Source: an uncultured Alsobacter sp.
Lineage (GTDB): Bacteria; Pseudomonadota; Alphaproteobacteria; Rhizobiales; Beijerinckiaceae
Assembly (NCBI RefSeq): GCF_945952055.1
Contig: NZ_CAMFHB010000029.1
Location: 1-64,000, forward strand
DNA: 64,000 bases
Reading direction: 5' to 3'
Notes under the pieces: generated by a model
What the model was told of the DNA's origin: nothing
Databases searched by the model: none
What the model saw: the letters and a program-made list of their open reading frames with translations, nothing else
Shown: positions 35,809 to 43,912 of the stretch, one piece after another
Numbering within the stretch: the first letter of the stretch is position 1
How the letters are laid out: every line of letters starts with the position of its first letter
Program-made: the position numbers and the translations under genes

Positions 35809-36860
35809 GCCGCGCGGTCCAGGATCGCGGCGCTGGCGGTGAAGCCCGGGCCCATCGCCGTGACCAGCGATCGCGCCGGCAGGCCCGCGGCGATGCATCG
35901 TTCGAGGACGAAGAGGACCGTGGGAGCCGACATGTTGCCGTGGGCCCTCAGGACCTCGCGTTCCTCGACCAGGCGACCCTGGCCGAGAGCGAGCCCCGTT
36001 TCCAGAGCCTCGATCACCTTGGCGCCGCCGGGGTGGCAGACGAAGCGGCCGATGTCTCGACGCTGGCCGTCGAGGCGTCTGAGGATCCCGTCCACCGCCG
36101 GGCCGATGTTCTCCTCGGCGAAGGGAGGGATGGACCGGTCGAAGATGACCCCCAGGCCCTCGTCCTCGATATCCCATCCCATGATGCCGAGCGTGTCCGG
36201 CCAGCGGTGCTCGCCCGCGCCACGGACCGTGAGGGGGCCGGGCTTTCCGTCGGCCCGCAGCACCGCCGCGGCCGCGCCGTCGCCGAACAGCGCCGTGGCG
36301 ACGATGTTGGCCTTGGTCGGCGCGTCGCCGCGAAACGACAGCGTGCACAGTTCGACCGTCACCATGAGCACCGTGCGGCCGGGCTCGGCACGGGCCAGCC
36401 GGGCGGCCAAAGCCAGGCCCGTGACCCCGCCGGCACAGCCGAGGCCAAACACCGGTACCCGCGCCACGTCGGGACGAAGGCCGAGCTCGTCGGCAACGCG
36501 CGCCTCGAGGCTGGGCGTGGCGATGCCGGTCGACGACACCGTGACCACGATGTCGACGTCGCAGGGCCGGCAGTTCGCCTTCTCCAGCGCGGCCAGTGCC
36601 GCCGACCTGAACAGCGTGCACGCCCCGTCCAGATAGGCCTGCGTCCGTTCGGGCCAGCCACGGGGCTGCTCGTACCAGTCGATCGGTCGCACGGCTTGCC
36701 GCGTGTCGATCCCCGCTGTCTCGAAGACCTGGGCCAGGCGCTCGAACGCTGGCATTCGCCCCGCAAAGATGGAGCGTGCGCGCTCCACCACGTCGCTCTG
36801 CTTCAGGATGTGAGGAGGAACGGCTGTCGCGAGCCCGAGCAGCGTGACGGGCTTGTCCAT
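35805..36860 (-). CDS. Type III polyketide synthase
   Basis: The homodimeric condensing enzyme (351 residues) should extend an acyl-CoA or acyl-ACP starter with malonyl-CoA. The catalytic triad is visible: Cys142 (FGLGCAGGV), His276 (CHPGG) and Asn309 (HGNMSAPT). ATG 36860 is preceded by GGGAG at good spacing and by the non-conserved extension from 36971. With the downstream methyltransferase it forms a two-gene operon like bpsAB, so alkylpyrones or alkylresorcinols are the likely products. The starter unit cannot be read from sequence. Confidence 0.9.
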   Translation of the reverse strand: MDKPVTLLGLATAVPPHILKQSDVVERARSIFAGRMPAFERLAQVFETAGIDTRQAVRPIDWYEQPRGWPERTQAYLDGACTLFRSAALAALEKANCRPCDVDIVVTVSSTGIATPSLEARVADELGLRPDVARVPVFGLGCAGGVTGLALAARLARAEPGRTVLMVTVELCTLSFRGDAPTKANIVATALFGDGAAAAVLRADGKPGPLTVRGAGEHRWPDTLGIMGWDIEDEGLGVIFDRSIPPFAEENIGPAVDGILRRLDGQRRDIGRFVCHPGGAKVIEALETGLALGQGRLVEEREVLRAHGNMSAPTVLFVLERCIAAGLPARSLVTAMGPGFTASAAILDRAA

Positions 36861-37034
36861 GGGAAACTCCCTGACCGGATGACGGTGCCGGATTGGCCAT
36901 CGCAACGGCCTCGCCGGTCGGCAGGTCGGCCGGGTCGTGCTTCCGTCACCATGCCCAATGATTGCGGACATGGCGCGGTTTCATGAGGTGCGACGAACGG
37001 CCGCGGGCTCCGCCATGCGGCCCGCTGCTCGTGT

Positions 37035-37607
37035 TCAGCGCTGGTCGTCGCCGCTCGCCATGGCTCCGAGCGCCGGCTTCCACCGCGACTCCGGGCCGAA
37101 TTCCGAGGTCGAGCGGACGGCCAGCAATTCGGCGAGGCGAGTCCGCGCCCGATTGACGCGGCTCTTGATGGTGCCGACGGCGCAACCGCAGATCTGGGCC
37201 GCCTCCTCGTAGGACAGGCCCGATCCACCGATCAGGATCAGCGCTTCGCGCTGGTCTGGAAGCAGCTGGTTCAGGGCTTCCTGGAAGTCGACGAGGTCCA
37301 TGTGCCCGTCCTGCGCCGGGTGCGTGGCCAGCCGGGCCGCCATCTGGCCATCGGCGTCTTCGACCTCGCGGCGCCGCTTCCGGTGCTCGGAATAGAAGAC
37401 GTTTCGCAGGATCGTGAACAGCCAGGCCGACACGTTGGTCCCCGGCGTGAAACTGTCACGGTTGGCCCATGCCTTCAGCATGGTCTCCTGGACGAGATCG
37501 TCGGCGCGATCGGGGTTGCCGGACAACGACATCGCGAACGCGCGCAGGGCCGGAACCGCCGCAAGGATGTCCTCCTTCATGCGGCGGCCGGCGGGATCTT
37601 CCGTCAT
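37035..37607 (-). CDS. ecfG: EcfG-type general stress response sigma factor
   Basis: The product (190 residues) is an ECF sigma factor of the EcfG group. Region 2 runs about residues 18-85 (DDLVQETMLKAWANRDSF, then AWLFTILRNVFYSEHRK). Region 4 runs about 112-162 (LPDQREALILIGGSGLSYEEAAQICG and GTIKSRVNRAR). It directs RNA polymerase to GGAAC-N16/17-CGTT promoters, of which this window has many. The start overlaps the nepR stop by four bases (ATGA), the usual arrangement in which sigma and its antagonist are co-expressed. NepR is inferred to hold it inactive until PhyR is phosphorylated. Confidence 0.95.
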   Translation of the reverse strand: MTEDPAGRRMKEDILAAVPALRAFAMSLSGNPDRADDLVQETMLKAWANRDSFTPGTNVSAWLFTILRNVFYSEHRKRRREVEDADGQMAARLATHPAQDGHMDLVDFQEALNQLLPDQREALILIGGSGLSYEEAAQICGCAVGTIKSRVNRARTRLAELLAVRSTSEFGPESRWKPALGAMASGDDQR

Positions 37608-37801
37608 TCCGGTTCCTTTTCGTCCCCGGTCTTGGCGTCCAGCTGGTTCAACAGTTCCAGAAACCGATCGGGCACGGGCTGATTGACGACCGTGTCGTAC
37701 ATCGCCCGAAGCTGCCGGCCGATATGGGCCTGCATGTCGTTGTCGAGCGGATTACCGGCATTGGCCTTGGCCTGCGGGACAATGTCCATGTGGTGATTCA
37801 T
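37604..37801 (-). CDS. nepR: Anti-sigma factor NepR
   Basis: The small protein (65 residues) binds EcfG and is titrated away by phosphorylated PhyR. The conserved core is HIGRQLRAMYDTVVNQPVPDRF (about 26-47), the two-helix NepR signature, followed by LLNQLD. ATG 37801 has only a weak Shine-Dalgarno; an in-frame GTG at 37843 preceded by GGAGGAG is an alternative giving 79 residues. The exact EcfG promoter 37920-37944 lies upstream, so nepR-ecfG is autoregulated. Confidence 0.93.
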   Translation of the reverse strand: MNHHMDIVPQAKANAGNPLDNDMQAHIGRQLRAMYDTVVNQPVPDRFLELLNQLDAKTGDEKEPE

Positions 37802-37919
37802 GCTTGTGCCTGTACGGCGCCGCTGCCGCTGCTTTTCGCTCACGAACTCCTCCATACCTTCCCGACGGACGCCCCGGGGGGTGACGGCGCGGCGGCAGGC
37901 ATGGACCTTCCGCCTACCC

Positions 37920-37944
37920 AACGCCGCGTTCACTGACAGGTTCC
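37920..37944 (-). promoter_or_regulatory. EcfG-type promoter, nepR-ecfG
   Basis: On the minus strand GGAAC (complement of 37940-37944), 16 bases and CGTT (complement of 37920-37923). It drives nepR-ecfG and lies 13 bases from the opposing phyR promoter. Confidence 0.9.
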
Positions 37945-37956
37945 TGACAACCCCAT

Positions 37957-37981
37957 GGAACTTTAATGCTCCCTGTACGTT
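37957..37981 (+). promoter_or_regulatory. EcfG-type promoter, phyR
   Basis: GGAAC (37957-37961), 16 bases, CGTT (37978-37981), about 86 bases before the phyR ATG. The leader between is long enough for a 5' UTR. Confidence 0.9.
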
Positions 37982-38067
37982 ACTCCGGTCATCCCCCCGC
38001 GTCAGCTTTGCGAAATACCGCTTGCGGTCGCGGCCTCTCCAACGGACCTCAGACGGAGCACTTCTCC

Positions 38068-38868
38068 ATGTCCATTGCCCAGGCCATCGCGCCGCACCTT
38101 CCCTACCTGCGCCGGTTCGCACGCGCGCTCACCGGCACGCAGCAGAGCGGGGACGCCTACGCCGTCGCGACGCTGGAAGCCCTGGTTGCGGATGCGGCCA
38201 CCTTCGACGATCGCCTGGATCCCCGCATCGCGCTGTATCGGGCCTTTCTCAAGGTCTGGAGCTCGATCGACGTCAACCGGCGCACCGACCCGGGCATGGA
38301 GACCGACCCTGTCCGTCGCAACCTCTCCCTCATGACGCCGCCGGCCCGGGTTGCGTTCCTTCTGACCACCGTCGAAGGCTTTTCGCCCGACCAGGCCGCC
38401 CAGGCCATGGACCGGACGCCTGAGGACCTCCAGGACCTTCTCGGGCGCGCGGGCCGCGAGATCGCGGAGCAGATGTCGACCGACGTCCTCATCATCGAGG
38501 ACGAGCCGATCATCGCCATGGACATCGAGAACGTGGTCCAGAACCTCGGCCACCGCGTCATCGACATCGCCCGCACGCGGACCGAAGCCGTGAAGGCCAT
38601 CGAGAACCGCGAACCCGGCCTGGTGCTCGCCGACATCCAGCTCGCCGACGGAAGCTCCGGGCTCGACGCCGTCAACGACATCCTGTCGGACATGGAAGTG
38701 CCGGTGATCTTCATCACCGCCTATCCGGAGCGCTTCCTCACGGGCATTCGTCCCGAGCCGGCCTTCCTGATCACGAAGCCGTTCCGCACGGAGACGGTGA
38801 AGGCGGTTATCAGCCAGGCGCTGTTCTTCAACCAGAAATCCCGCAAGCCGGTCCGCGCCGCGTCCTGA
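38068..38868 (+). CDS. phyR: General stress response anti-anti-sigma regulator PhyR
   Basis: The product (266 residues) joins an N-terminal sigma-factor-like domain (about 1-130, which mimics EcfG but lacks DNA-binding function) to a C-terminal receiver. The receiver has the acidic pair in IIEDEP, the phospho-acceptor Asp189 (LADIQLAD), the threonine in FITAYPE and the lysine in ITKPF. Phosphorylation exposes the sigma-like domain to bind NepR and release EcfG. ATG 38068 has GGAG upstream. It is divergent from nepR-ecfG, and both directions have exact EcfG promoters. The HWE kinase at 46335 is a candidate phosphodonor. Confidence 0.96.
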   Translation: MSIAQAIAPHLPYLRRFARALTGTQQSGDAYAVATLEALVADAATFDDRLDPRIALYRAFLKVWSSIDVNRRTDPGMETDPVRRNLSLMTPPARVAFLLTTVEGFSPDQAAQAMDRTPEDLQDLLGRAGREIAEQMSTDVLIIEDEPIIAMDIENVVQNLGHRVIDIARTRTEAVKAIENREPGLVLADIQLADGSSGLDAVNDILSDMEVPVIFITAYPERFLTGIRPEPAFLITKPFRTETVKAVISQALFFNQKSRKPVRAAS

Positions 38869-38951
38869 GCGGGCAGGGGGCGATCCGCGCATCGCGATTG
38901 CCCCCGCCCGCCTTCCAGGCCGCGCCGTCCAGCACGGTCCATCGATACACA

Positions 38952-38992
38952 ATGGCTCGGACCGGTGTCGCCCACCGGTCCGAGCCATTTTT
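38952..38992 (+). terminator. Rho-independent terminator after phyR
   Basis: A perfect 16-bp stem (38952-38967 with 38973-38988) and a 5-base loop are followed by a T-run to 38992. It lies 84 bases past the phyR stop and before the convergent gene ending at 39051. Confidence 0.9.
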
Positions 38993-39050
38993 GCGTCAGC
39001 CATGTTTCGTCTGAGTGCGGTCTGGACCTTCGTGACGACGAAGGCTCCGT

Positions 39051-39482
39051 TCACCGAACCTTCTGGACACCCACGAAGCCGGCCGCCAGGGCGGCGGCGA
39101 CGAGAAGCCAGGGGTTGGCGCGCTTGGCCGCGGTTCCCAGGTCCGCTGCGAGAGCGGCTGCCTGGGTGACGGATGCCATGGCGGCCCTGGCGCGGTTGCT
39201 CTCCAGCAGCCGGCGACGCCGCCTGGCCCGGGCTCTCGCCACCCGCACCAGCAGCGCGAGCAGCGTGAGGGCCAGGAACAGCCCGCCCATCACCAGGGTC
39301 GCGGTGAGCGCGCCGTGCTGCAGGGCGAGCCAGATGGTGGCGGCCACCAGGCCGAACACCAGAGCGATCATCGCGAAGACCAGGATCACCGCCCGCTCGA
39401 CGAGATCCTGCACGAGATCCGTGCCGATATGCCGAGCGGGGGCGGTCAGCGCGGTCGCGATGCCACGCAGCTGGTTCAGCAT
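39051..39482 (-). CDS. Phage-holin superfamily III-like (DUF1469) membrane protein
   Basis: The product (143 residues) has two adjacent transmembrane helices (about 31-53 and 57-80), then a strongly basic segment (RVARARARRRRRLL, about 80-93) and a weakly hydrophobic C-terminus. This layout matches the holin-X/YqjE-type family that co-occurs with DUF883 proteins. Its start overlaps the stop of the 39482-39820 gene by one base, so the two are coupled. It shares the EcfG promoter at 40031-40055. A role in envelope stress is inferred, not phage lysis. Confidence 0.8.
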   Translation of the reverse strand: MLNQLRGIATALTAPARHIGTDLVQDLVERAVILVFAMIALVFGLVAATIWLALQHGALTATLVMGGLFLALTLLALLVRVARARARRRRRLLESNRARAAMASVTQAAALAADLGTAAKRANPWLLVAAALAAGFVGVQKVR

Positions 39483-39820
39483 CACGAGCGGCCGCGCGAC
39501 ATCAGACCCAGGACGAAACCGATTCCTGCCGCGACCATGACGGAGGCGAGAGGACGCTCCTCGATCCTGCTCTCCAGACGGGCGTTGGCGTCGTACATGC
39601 GATCGCGGGCGGCCCCGGCCATGCGCGTGCCGGTCTCGCCGAAGTCCGACACGCGTGAGCCCAGCGAGTTGCGCAGCGAATCGAGCGTCGACCTCAACTC
39701 CGAGCCGGACTGGTCGCGCAGCGACTGGGAGAGCGAGTCGGCCAATCGCGTGACGTCGCGCCGCAGATTGGCGAGATCGGTCGCGATGTCGGCCTTGGGA
39801 TCCGACGAAACACCGAACAT
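39482..39820 (-). CDS. DUF883/ElaB-YqjD-like membrane-anchored protein
   Basis: The product (112 residues) has a long amphipathic helical N-terminal part (ATDLANLRRDVTRLADSLSQ and on to about residue 85) and one C-terminal transmembrane segment (about 92-108, ASVMVAAGIGFVLGLMSRG). This is the layout of ElaB/YqjD proteins, which associate with ribosomes or the inner membrane in stationary phase. The EcfG promoter 40031-40055 is upstream with a leader of about 200 bases. It is coupled with the downstream holin-like gene. Confidence 0.78.
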   Translation of the reverse strand: MFGVSSDPKADIATDLANLRRDVTRLADSLSQSLRDQSGSELRSTLDSLRNSLGSRVSDFGETGTRMAGAARDRMYDANARLESRIEERPLASVMVAAGIGFVLGLMSRGRS

Positions 39821-40030
39821 GGGACAACTCCTTGCGTGGGGGATGGGGGAGGTGGGGCCGCTGGGGCCGCTCGCGAAGGCAACGCTGCAGGTTGCCGGCG
39901 GTTCCGTTCGCCACGCGAAACCCATCAAACAAAAGACCCGCAACGGTTGCCCGCTGCGGGTCGAATGGTCGGCTCGTCCGTTGGAGGAGGAGGGGGCGTT
40001 CCGCCGTCCTGTCCGTGCCGATGCGCCCCT

Positions 40031-40055
40031 AACGCGCGAGCGCGACGCGAGTTCC
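40031..40055 (-). promoter_or_regulatory. EcfG-type promoter, ElaB-like/holin-like operon
   Basis: Minus-strand GGAAC (complement of 40051-40055), 16 bases, CGTT (complement of 40031-40034). It reads toward ATG 39820. It lies just past the stop of the 40087-40311 gene on the same strand. Confidence 0.82.
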
Positions 40056-40086
40056 ATCGTTCACGCTTTCGTGATCGCTCATCGTC

Positions 40087-40311
40087 TCATGCCCGCGTCG
40101 GCGGCTGCATCGGATCGGCCGGCGTCGGCATGTCGGGAATGGGCTGCGTGTCCGGCAATTCCTGCGGCCGCTGGTCGGGCAGATCGGGCGACAGGGGCGG
40201 GATCCCCGGCGTCGGCCCCGGCTGGGGGCTGGGGGAGGGTTGGGGCGCAGGAGACGGCTGCGGTGAAGGCACCGGGTCGGTCGGGTTCATCGGGCCTGCT
40301 TGGCTGATCAT
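40087..40311 (-). CDS. Small proline-rich stress protein, 74 residues
   Basis: ATG 40311 has an excellent GGAGGA 6 bases upstream and an exact EcfG promoter at 40344-40368. About a third of the product is proline (PSPQPSPAPQPSPSPQPGP, about 15-33), with no cysteine, no hydrophobic segment and a disordered look. No family is recognised. Its stop lies 32 bases before the next EcfG promoter on the same strand. The regulatory signals make it a real gene despite the low-complexity sequence. Confidence 0.75.
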   Translation of the reverse strand: MISQAGPMNPTDPVPSPQPSPAPQPSPSPQPGPTPGIPPLSPDLPDQRPQELPDTQPIPDMPTPADPMQPPTRA

Positions 40312-40343
40312 CGGGTTCCTCCGCGGGGTGTCGATGCCCCGGC

Positions 40344-40368
40344 AACGTGCCGGGGGCGTGACCGTTCC
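40344..40368 (-). promoter_or_regulatory. EcfG-type promoter, proline-rich small gene
   Basis: Minus-strand GGAAC (complement of 40364-40368), 16 bases, CGTT (complement of 40344-40347), 33 bases upstream of ATG 40311. It is back-to-back with the + strand site at 40377. Confidence 0.85.
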
Positions 40369-40376
40369 GATGGCGC

Positions 40377-40401
40377 GGAACGATCCATGCATGGGTGCGT
40401 T
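40377..40401 (+). promoter_or_regulatory. EcfG-type promoter, 40445 gene
   Basis: GGAAC (40377-40381), 16 bases, CGTT (40398-40401), 43 bases before ATG 40445. Only 8 bases separate its -35 from the -35 of the divergent site. Confidence 0.85.
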
Positions 40402-40444
40402 TGCGGCCCGGTCGCAGTGCATCGGCGATGGACGAGAAGAAGCG

Positions 40445-40675
40445 ATGATCCGACGTCACCTCCTGAATCCAGCCTCGGCGGCTTCCATCCTCGCGTCGAA
40501 GGCGGGTCGCGACGACGCGATCCTGTCCGACCTGCGGGATTTCGCGCGCGACATCGGGCTCGGCGGCGCGGCGGCGATGTCGAAGGACGAACTGGTCGAG
40601 GGACTTCGGCAGCACTACCAGCTACAGACCCTGCTCGCCGCGCGGCTCCCCTCCGACGCGCGGTCCCTGCGCTGA
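40445..40675 (+). CDS. Small hypothetical stress protein, 76 residues
   Basis: ATG 40445 follows an AGAAGA ribosome-binding site and an exact EcfG promoter. The product looks helical (ASILASKAGRDDAILSDLRDFA, then MSKDELVEGLRQHYQLQTLL) with no membrane segment. A Rho/SAP-like short helix pair is conceivable for KDELVEGLRQHY, but I do not assign it. The upstream open frame from 39836 overlaps promoters and is not coding. Confidence 0.7.
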   Translation: MIRRHLLNPASAASILASKAGRDDAILSDLRDFARDIGLGGAAAMSKDELVEGLRQHYQLQTLLAARLPSDARSLR

Positions 40676-40870
40676 GCGGGGCGGCCGCCATTCGCCCCCG
40701 AACCGCTCCCCACTGAGGGGTATAACCGACTTGGACGGGCGCTCTCTTCATGGGAGAGTGCCGGCCATGACGCATCGTTCCCCCGCCGGTGTCGCCGTCC
40801 GGGCATGACCCATCTGGCCGCCTCGACCGCTCACGACCATCGCCTCGGGCATGGCGTGGGGCACTGACCG

Positions 40871-42991
40871 ATGCGCCAGCTCCGCGTCCTCGTCTACCTG
40901 TCCGTCATCCTGCCGATCCTCGTCTTCGGCGTGGCCGCCACGTTTGCGTGGTTCGACAAGAACGCGGCCATGCATGCGGCCGTGCAGCACACGCTGGATC
41001 TCGTCGCCGAACACGCGCTCAAGACGTTCGACACGTATGCGCTGGTGGCCGAACAGGCCGGCGAGATCGTGAGGGACATGAGCGATGACGAGATCCGGGC
41101 CAACGAGCCCCTCGTCAGCAGCCGCCTCGCGCGGCTGGAACGCAGCCTGCCCCAGCTCCAGGACATCTGGCTGATCGACGCCGTGGGCCGGCCGCTGGCG
41201 ACGGCGCAGGTCTATCCCGTCCCGGTCATGGACCTCGCGGATCGAACCTATTTCAAGGTCCATCGCGACGCGCCGCGCGCCGCCTATGTCAGCGAACTCC
41301 TGCGTGGGCGCGCCATGGACGTCGTCTTCTTCCAGGTGAGCTGGCGGCGGTCCTCGTCGCAGGGGGACTTCGCCGGTGTCACCGCGGTGTCGGTCCAGCC
41401 CGACTACTTCCGCGAGTTTCACGGGCGGGTGGCGAGCGCCGAGGGCATCGTCGTGGCCATGCTGCGTGAGGACGGCACGGTCCTCGTGCAGCATCCGGAG
41501 CGCTCGAACGACCTGCAGGTCGAGTCTCGTGTGTGGGCCGACATGGCGGCCCTGTTCAAGCGCTCGCCCCGGGGCACCGCCACCACCCACTCGGCCCGGG
41601 AGGACGAGGAGCGCTACACGGCCTACCGCAAGCTGGGCGACTACCCGGTCTACGTGTCGGCGAGCGTGGCCACCTCGTCGGTCGTTCTCGCCTGGCTGCA
41701 CACGCTGGCGGGCTATCTGTTGGTCGGGATCCCGGCCACCGCGGCTCTCTTCCTGCTCAGCCTCAAGGCGCTTGGCCACATGCAGAGCGAAGTGCACTCC
41801 AACCGCCGGTTCCAGGAGGAGGCGGCCCGGCGCGAGGCGGCGGAGGCGACGCTGCGCCAGATCCAGAAGATGGAGGCGGTGGGGCGCATCACGGGCGGGG
41901 TTGCCCACGATTTCAACAATCTCCTCACCGTCGTCATCGGCAATCTCGACATCCTGATCCGCCGGCTCGGCCCCGACGACGCGCGGGCCCGCCGGTCGGC
42001 CTCGCTGGCCAAGGAGGGGGCGGTGAGGGCATCGCTCCTGACGCAGCGGCTCCTCGCCTTCTCCCGGCAGCAGCCGCTCGAGCCGCGCCGCGTGGAGATC
42101 AATGCCCTCGTGACGGGCATGTCCGACCTGACCCGGCGCACGCTGGGCGAGTCGATCACGGTCGTCAGCCGCACGGAGCCCGGTGTCTGGCCGGTCGACA
42201 TCGACCCGAACCAGCTCGAGAACGCCATCCTCAACCTGGCCGTCAATGCGCGCGACGCGATGCCCGATGGGGGCATCCTCACGATCGCGACGCGCAACGA
42301 GCATGTCGGGCAGCAGGGCCCGCATCCCGACGATCCCGCGCCGGGCGACCATGTCGTGATCAGCGTGTCGGACACGGGCATGGGGATCGCCGAGGAGACC
42401 CTGCCGAAGGTCTTCGAACCCTTCTTCACGACCAAGCCCCACGGCAAGGGAACCGGGCTCGGGCTCTCCCAGGTCTACGGCTTCATCAAGCAGTCGGGCG
42501 GGCAGGTCCGCATGGCCAGCGTGCAGGGCGCTGGAACGACCGTGTCGCTGTTCCTGCCCAGGGCGCACGGGGAGGCGCCGGCCACGGACGACCCGGGCCC
42601 GGCGGCGACCGGTGGCGCGCTGGCGAGGCGCGACGACCGGCGGGTCGTGCTGGTGGTGGAAGACGAGGTCGCGGTGCGCGCCTTCAGCGTGGAGGCGCTG
42701 CGCGAGCTCGGCTTCGAGGTGGTCGAGGCCGGCGACGCCGCCAGCGCTCTCGCCGTCCTCGGGCAGCGTCCGGACGTCCACCTCGTCTTTTCCGACATCG
42801 GCCTGCCCGGGACCGACGGCCGTACGCTGGCGGGCTCGATCCTGGCGGCCCGGCCTCACATCCGTGTGCTCCTGACGTCGGGCTACGAGAACCAGATCGC
42901 CGATGCGGCCGCGTCCGGGGACTTCATGCTCCTGCCCAAGCCGTTCACGGTCGAGGAACTCGCCCAGAAGATCGCCGAGGTCCTTGCCTGA
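40871..42991 (+). CDS. Hybrid sensor histidine kinase with extracytoplasmic Cache-type sensor
   Basis: The product (706 residues) has a transmembrane helix at about 8-27, a periplasmic double-Cache-like sensor (about 28-270, with [13 protein letters not shown]) and a second helix at about 272-300. The kinase core has His346 ([11 protein letters not shown]), the N box ([15 protein letters not shown], about 455) and G boxes (DTGMGIAEE and [14 protein letters not shown]). A C-terminal receiver has its phospho-acceptor Asp642 (VFSDIGLPG). No partner with a DNA-binding domain is adjacent. The stand-alone receiver at 43403 is a possible partner. The ligand is unknown. Confidence 0.9.
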   Translation: MRQLRVLVYLSVILPILVFGVAATFAWFDKNAAMHAAVQHTLDLVAEHALKTFDTYALVAEQAGEIVRDMSDDEIRANEPLVSSRLARLERSLPQLQDIWLIDAVGRPLATAQVYPVPVMDLADRTYFKVHRDAPRAAYVSELLRGRAMDVVFFQVSWRRSSSQGDFAGVTAVSVQPDYFREFHGRVASAEGIVVAMLREDGTVLVQHPERSNDLQVESRVWADMAALFKRSPRGTATTHSAREDEERYTAYRKLGDYPVYVSASVATSSVVLAWLHTLAGYLLVGIPATAALFLLSLKALGHMQSEVHSNRRFQEEAARREAAEATLRQIQKMEAVGRITGGVAHDFNNLLTVVIGNLDILIRRLGPDDARARRSASLAKEGAVRASLLTQRLLAFSRQQPLEPRRVEINALVTGMSDLTRRTLGESITVVSRTEPGVWPVDIDPNQLENAILNLAVNARDAMPDGGILTIATRNEHVGQQGPHPDDPAPGDHVVISVSDTGMGIAEETLPKVFEPFFTTKPHGKGTGLGLSQVYGFIKQSGGQVRMASVQGAGTTVSLFLPRAHGEAPATDDPGPAATGGALARRDDRRVVLVVEDEVAVRAFSVEALRELGFEVVEAGDAASALAVLGQRPDVHLVFSDIGLPGTDGRTLAGSILAARPHIRVLLTSGYENQIADAAASGDFMLLPKPFTVEELAQKIAEVLA

Positions 42992-43008
42992 AGCGTGGCG
43001 TGGCGGCG

Positions 43009-43034
43009 GGAACCCGCCCGCAAGAGGTAGCGTT
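43009..43034 (+). promoter_or_regulatory. EcfG-type promoter, 43068 gene
   Basis: GGAAC (43009-43013), 17 bases, CGTT (43031-43034), 33 bases before ATG 43068. Confidence 0.8.
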
Positions 43035-43067
43035 GCCGTGGCGACACCCTTGCGGAGGACTTCGCCG

Positions 43068-43265
43068 ATGCAACAGAAGACGCCCAGCAGGACGAGCGAG
43101 CCCGGATCGATGCCGGCACGCCGCCCCGGACAGCCCGGTGCCGAACAGGATGTCGACGACGGTCCGGGAGCATCCCCGCACGTGCCGTCCCACGCGCCGA
43201 AGGCTCCGACGCCTCGACAGGACGGTGCAGACGACCGCCCGGCCCCCAAGCCTGACCGTCGCTAG
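43068..43265 (+). CDS. Small disordered stress protein, 65 residues
   Basis: ATG 43068 is preceded by GGAGG (43054-43058) and by an exact EcfG promoter. The product is hydrophilic, rich in proline, aspartate and arginine (for example RRPGQPGAEQDVDDGPG), without hydrophobic segments, so it is probably unstructured. No family is recognised. It resembles the 74-residue proline-rich gene at 40087 in composition and control but not in sequence. Confidence 0.68.
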   Translation: MQQKTPSRTSEPGSMPARRPGQPGAEQDVDDGPGASPHVPSHAPKAPTPRQDGADDRPAPKPDRR

Positions 43266-43402
43266 AGCCTGCTGCGAAAAGGCGGAATCCTGTTTTTCGC
43301 CGAAAGTATGCGATGACGACCGATCCGGGGACATGCGGCGTTTCCGTCGAAACGCACCTTGCTCTAGAGTGCAACCGCCACGTCCGAACCAGAGGCCGAC
43401 GC

Positions 43403-43813
43403 GTGTCGCGTCGGAAAACCCCCTTGAGCCCTCAACGGCCCTATGTCGTCCTTCTCGTCGAAGACGAGCCTTTGATCGCGCTGACGCTGGTCGACCTCAT
43501 CGAGGAACTCGGCCACACGGCCATCGAGGCCATGACGGCCGGCGACGCCTTGCAAATCTTCAGGTCGCGTGACGACATCGACCTTCTCGTCACCGACATC
43601 GGCCTGCCCGATCTGGCCGGCGATGCGCTCGCCGCCGAATGCCGGTCGGCGATGCCGATGCTGCCCGTGATCTTCGCCACGGGGCACAATGCCGGTGCGG
43701 CGCCCGACGGGCCGCTGCCCGCGCCGCCGACGCTGCGGCTGGCCAAGCCGTTCCAGATTCAGGAACTCGAGGCGGCCATCAATCGTGTGATGGCGAACGT
43801 CGTTCCCAACTGA
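43403..43813 (+). CDS. Stand-alone receiver-domain response regulator
   Basis: A single receiver domain makes up the whole product (136 residues from GTG 43403, which has GAGG upstream). The acidic pair is in LVEDEP (about 18-23), the phospho-acceptor is Asp65 (VTDIGLPD), the threonine is in FATGHN and the lysine is in LAKPFQ. With no output domain it should act by protein contact or phosphotransfer. It shares the TDIGLPD phosphorylation context with the hybrid kinase at 40871, which may be related. The longer frame from 43313 is possible but lacks receiver homology. Confidence 0.85.
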   Translation: MSRRKTPLSPQRPYVVLLVEDEPLIALTLVDLIEELGHTAIEAMTAGDALQIFRSRDDIDLLVTDIGLPDLAGDALAAECRSAMPMLPVIFATGHNAGAAPDGPLPAPPTLRLAKPFQIQELEAAINRVMANVVPN

Positions 43814-43828
43814 CCTCTCCAGAACGAA

Positions 43829-43861
43829 GAAAAGCCCGGCCGCAGAGCGGCCGGGCTTTTC
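43829..43861. terminator. Bidirectional Rho-independent terminator
   Basis: GAAAAGCCCGGCCGC (43829-43843) pairs perfectly with 43847-43861 around AGA. An A-run precedes and a T-run follows, so it works on both strands for the convergent response regulator and porin genes. Confidence 0.95.
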
Positions 43862-43912
43862 CGTTCGGTGGGCGAAGCGGGATCCGGTGGATCCCGCTTG
43901 CGGCCCCTGGGC

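Noticed and set aside
39051..39482. Phage holin suggesting a prophage
   Set aside because: The protein is holin-superfamily-like but coupled to an ElaB-like stress gene under an EcfG promoter, and no other phage gene is nearby.
40748..43249. 833-codon minus-strand frame opposite the hybrid kinase
   Set aside because: Antisense shadow of the kinase; no domain features.
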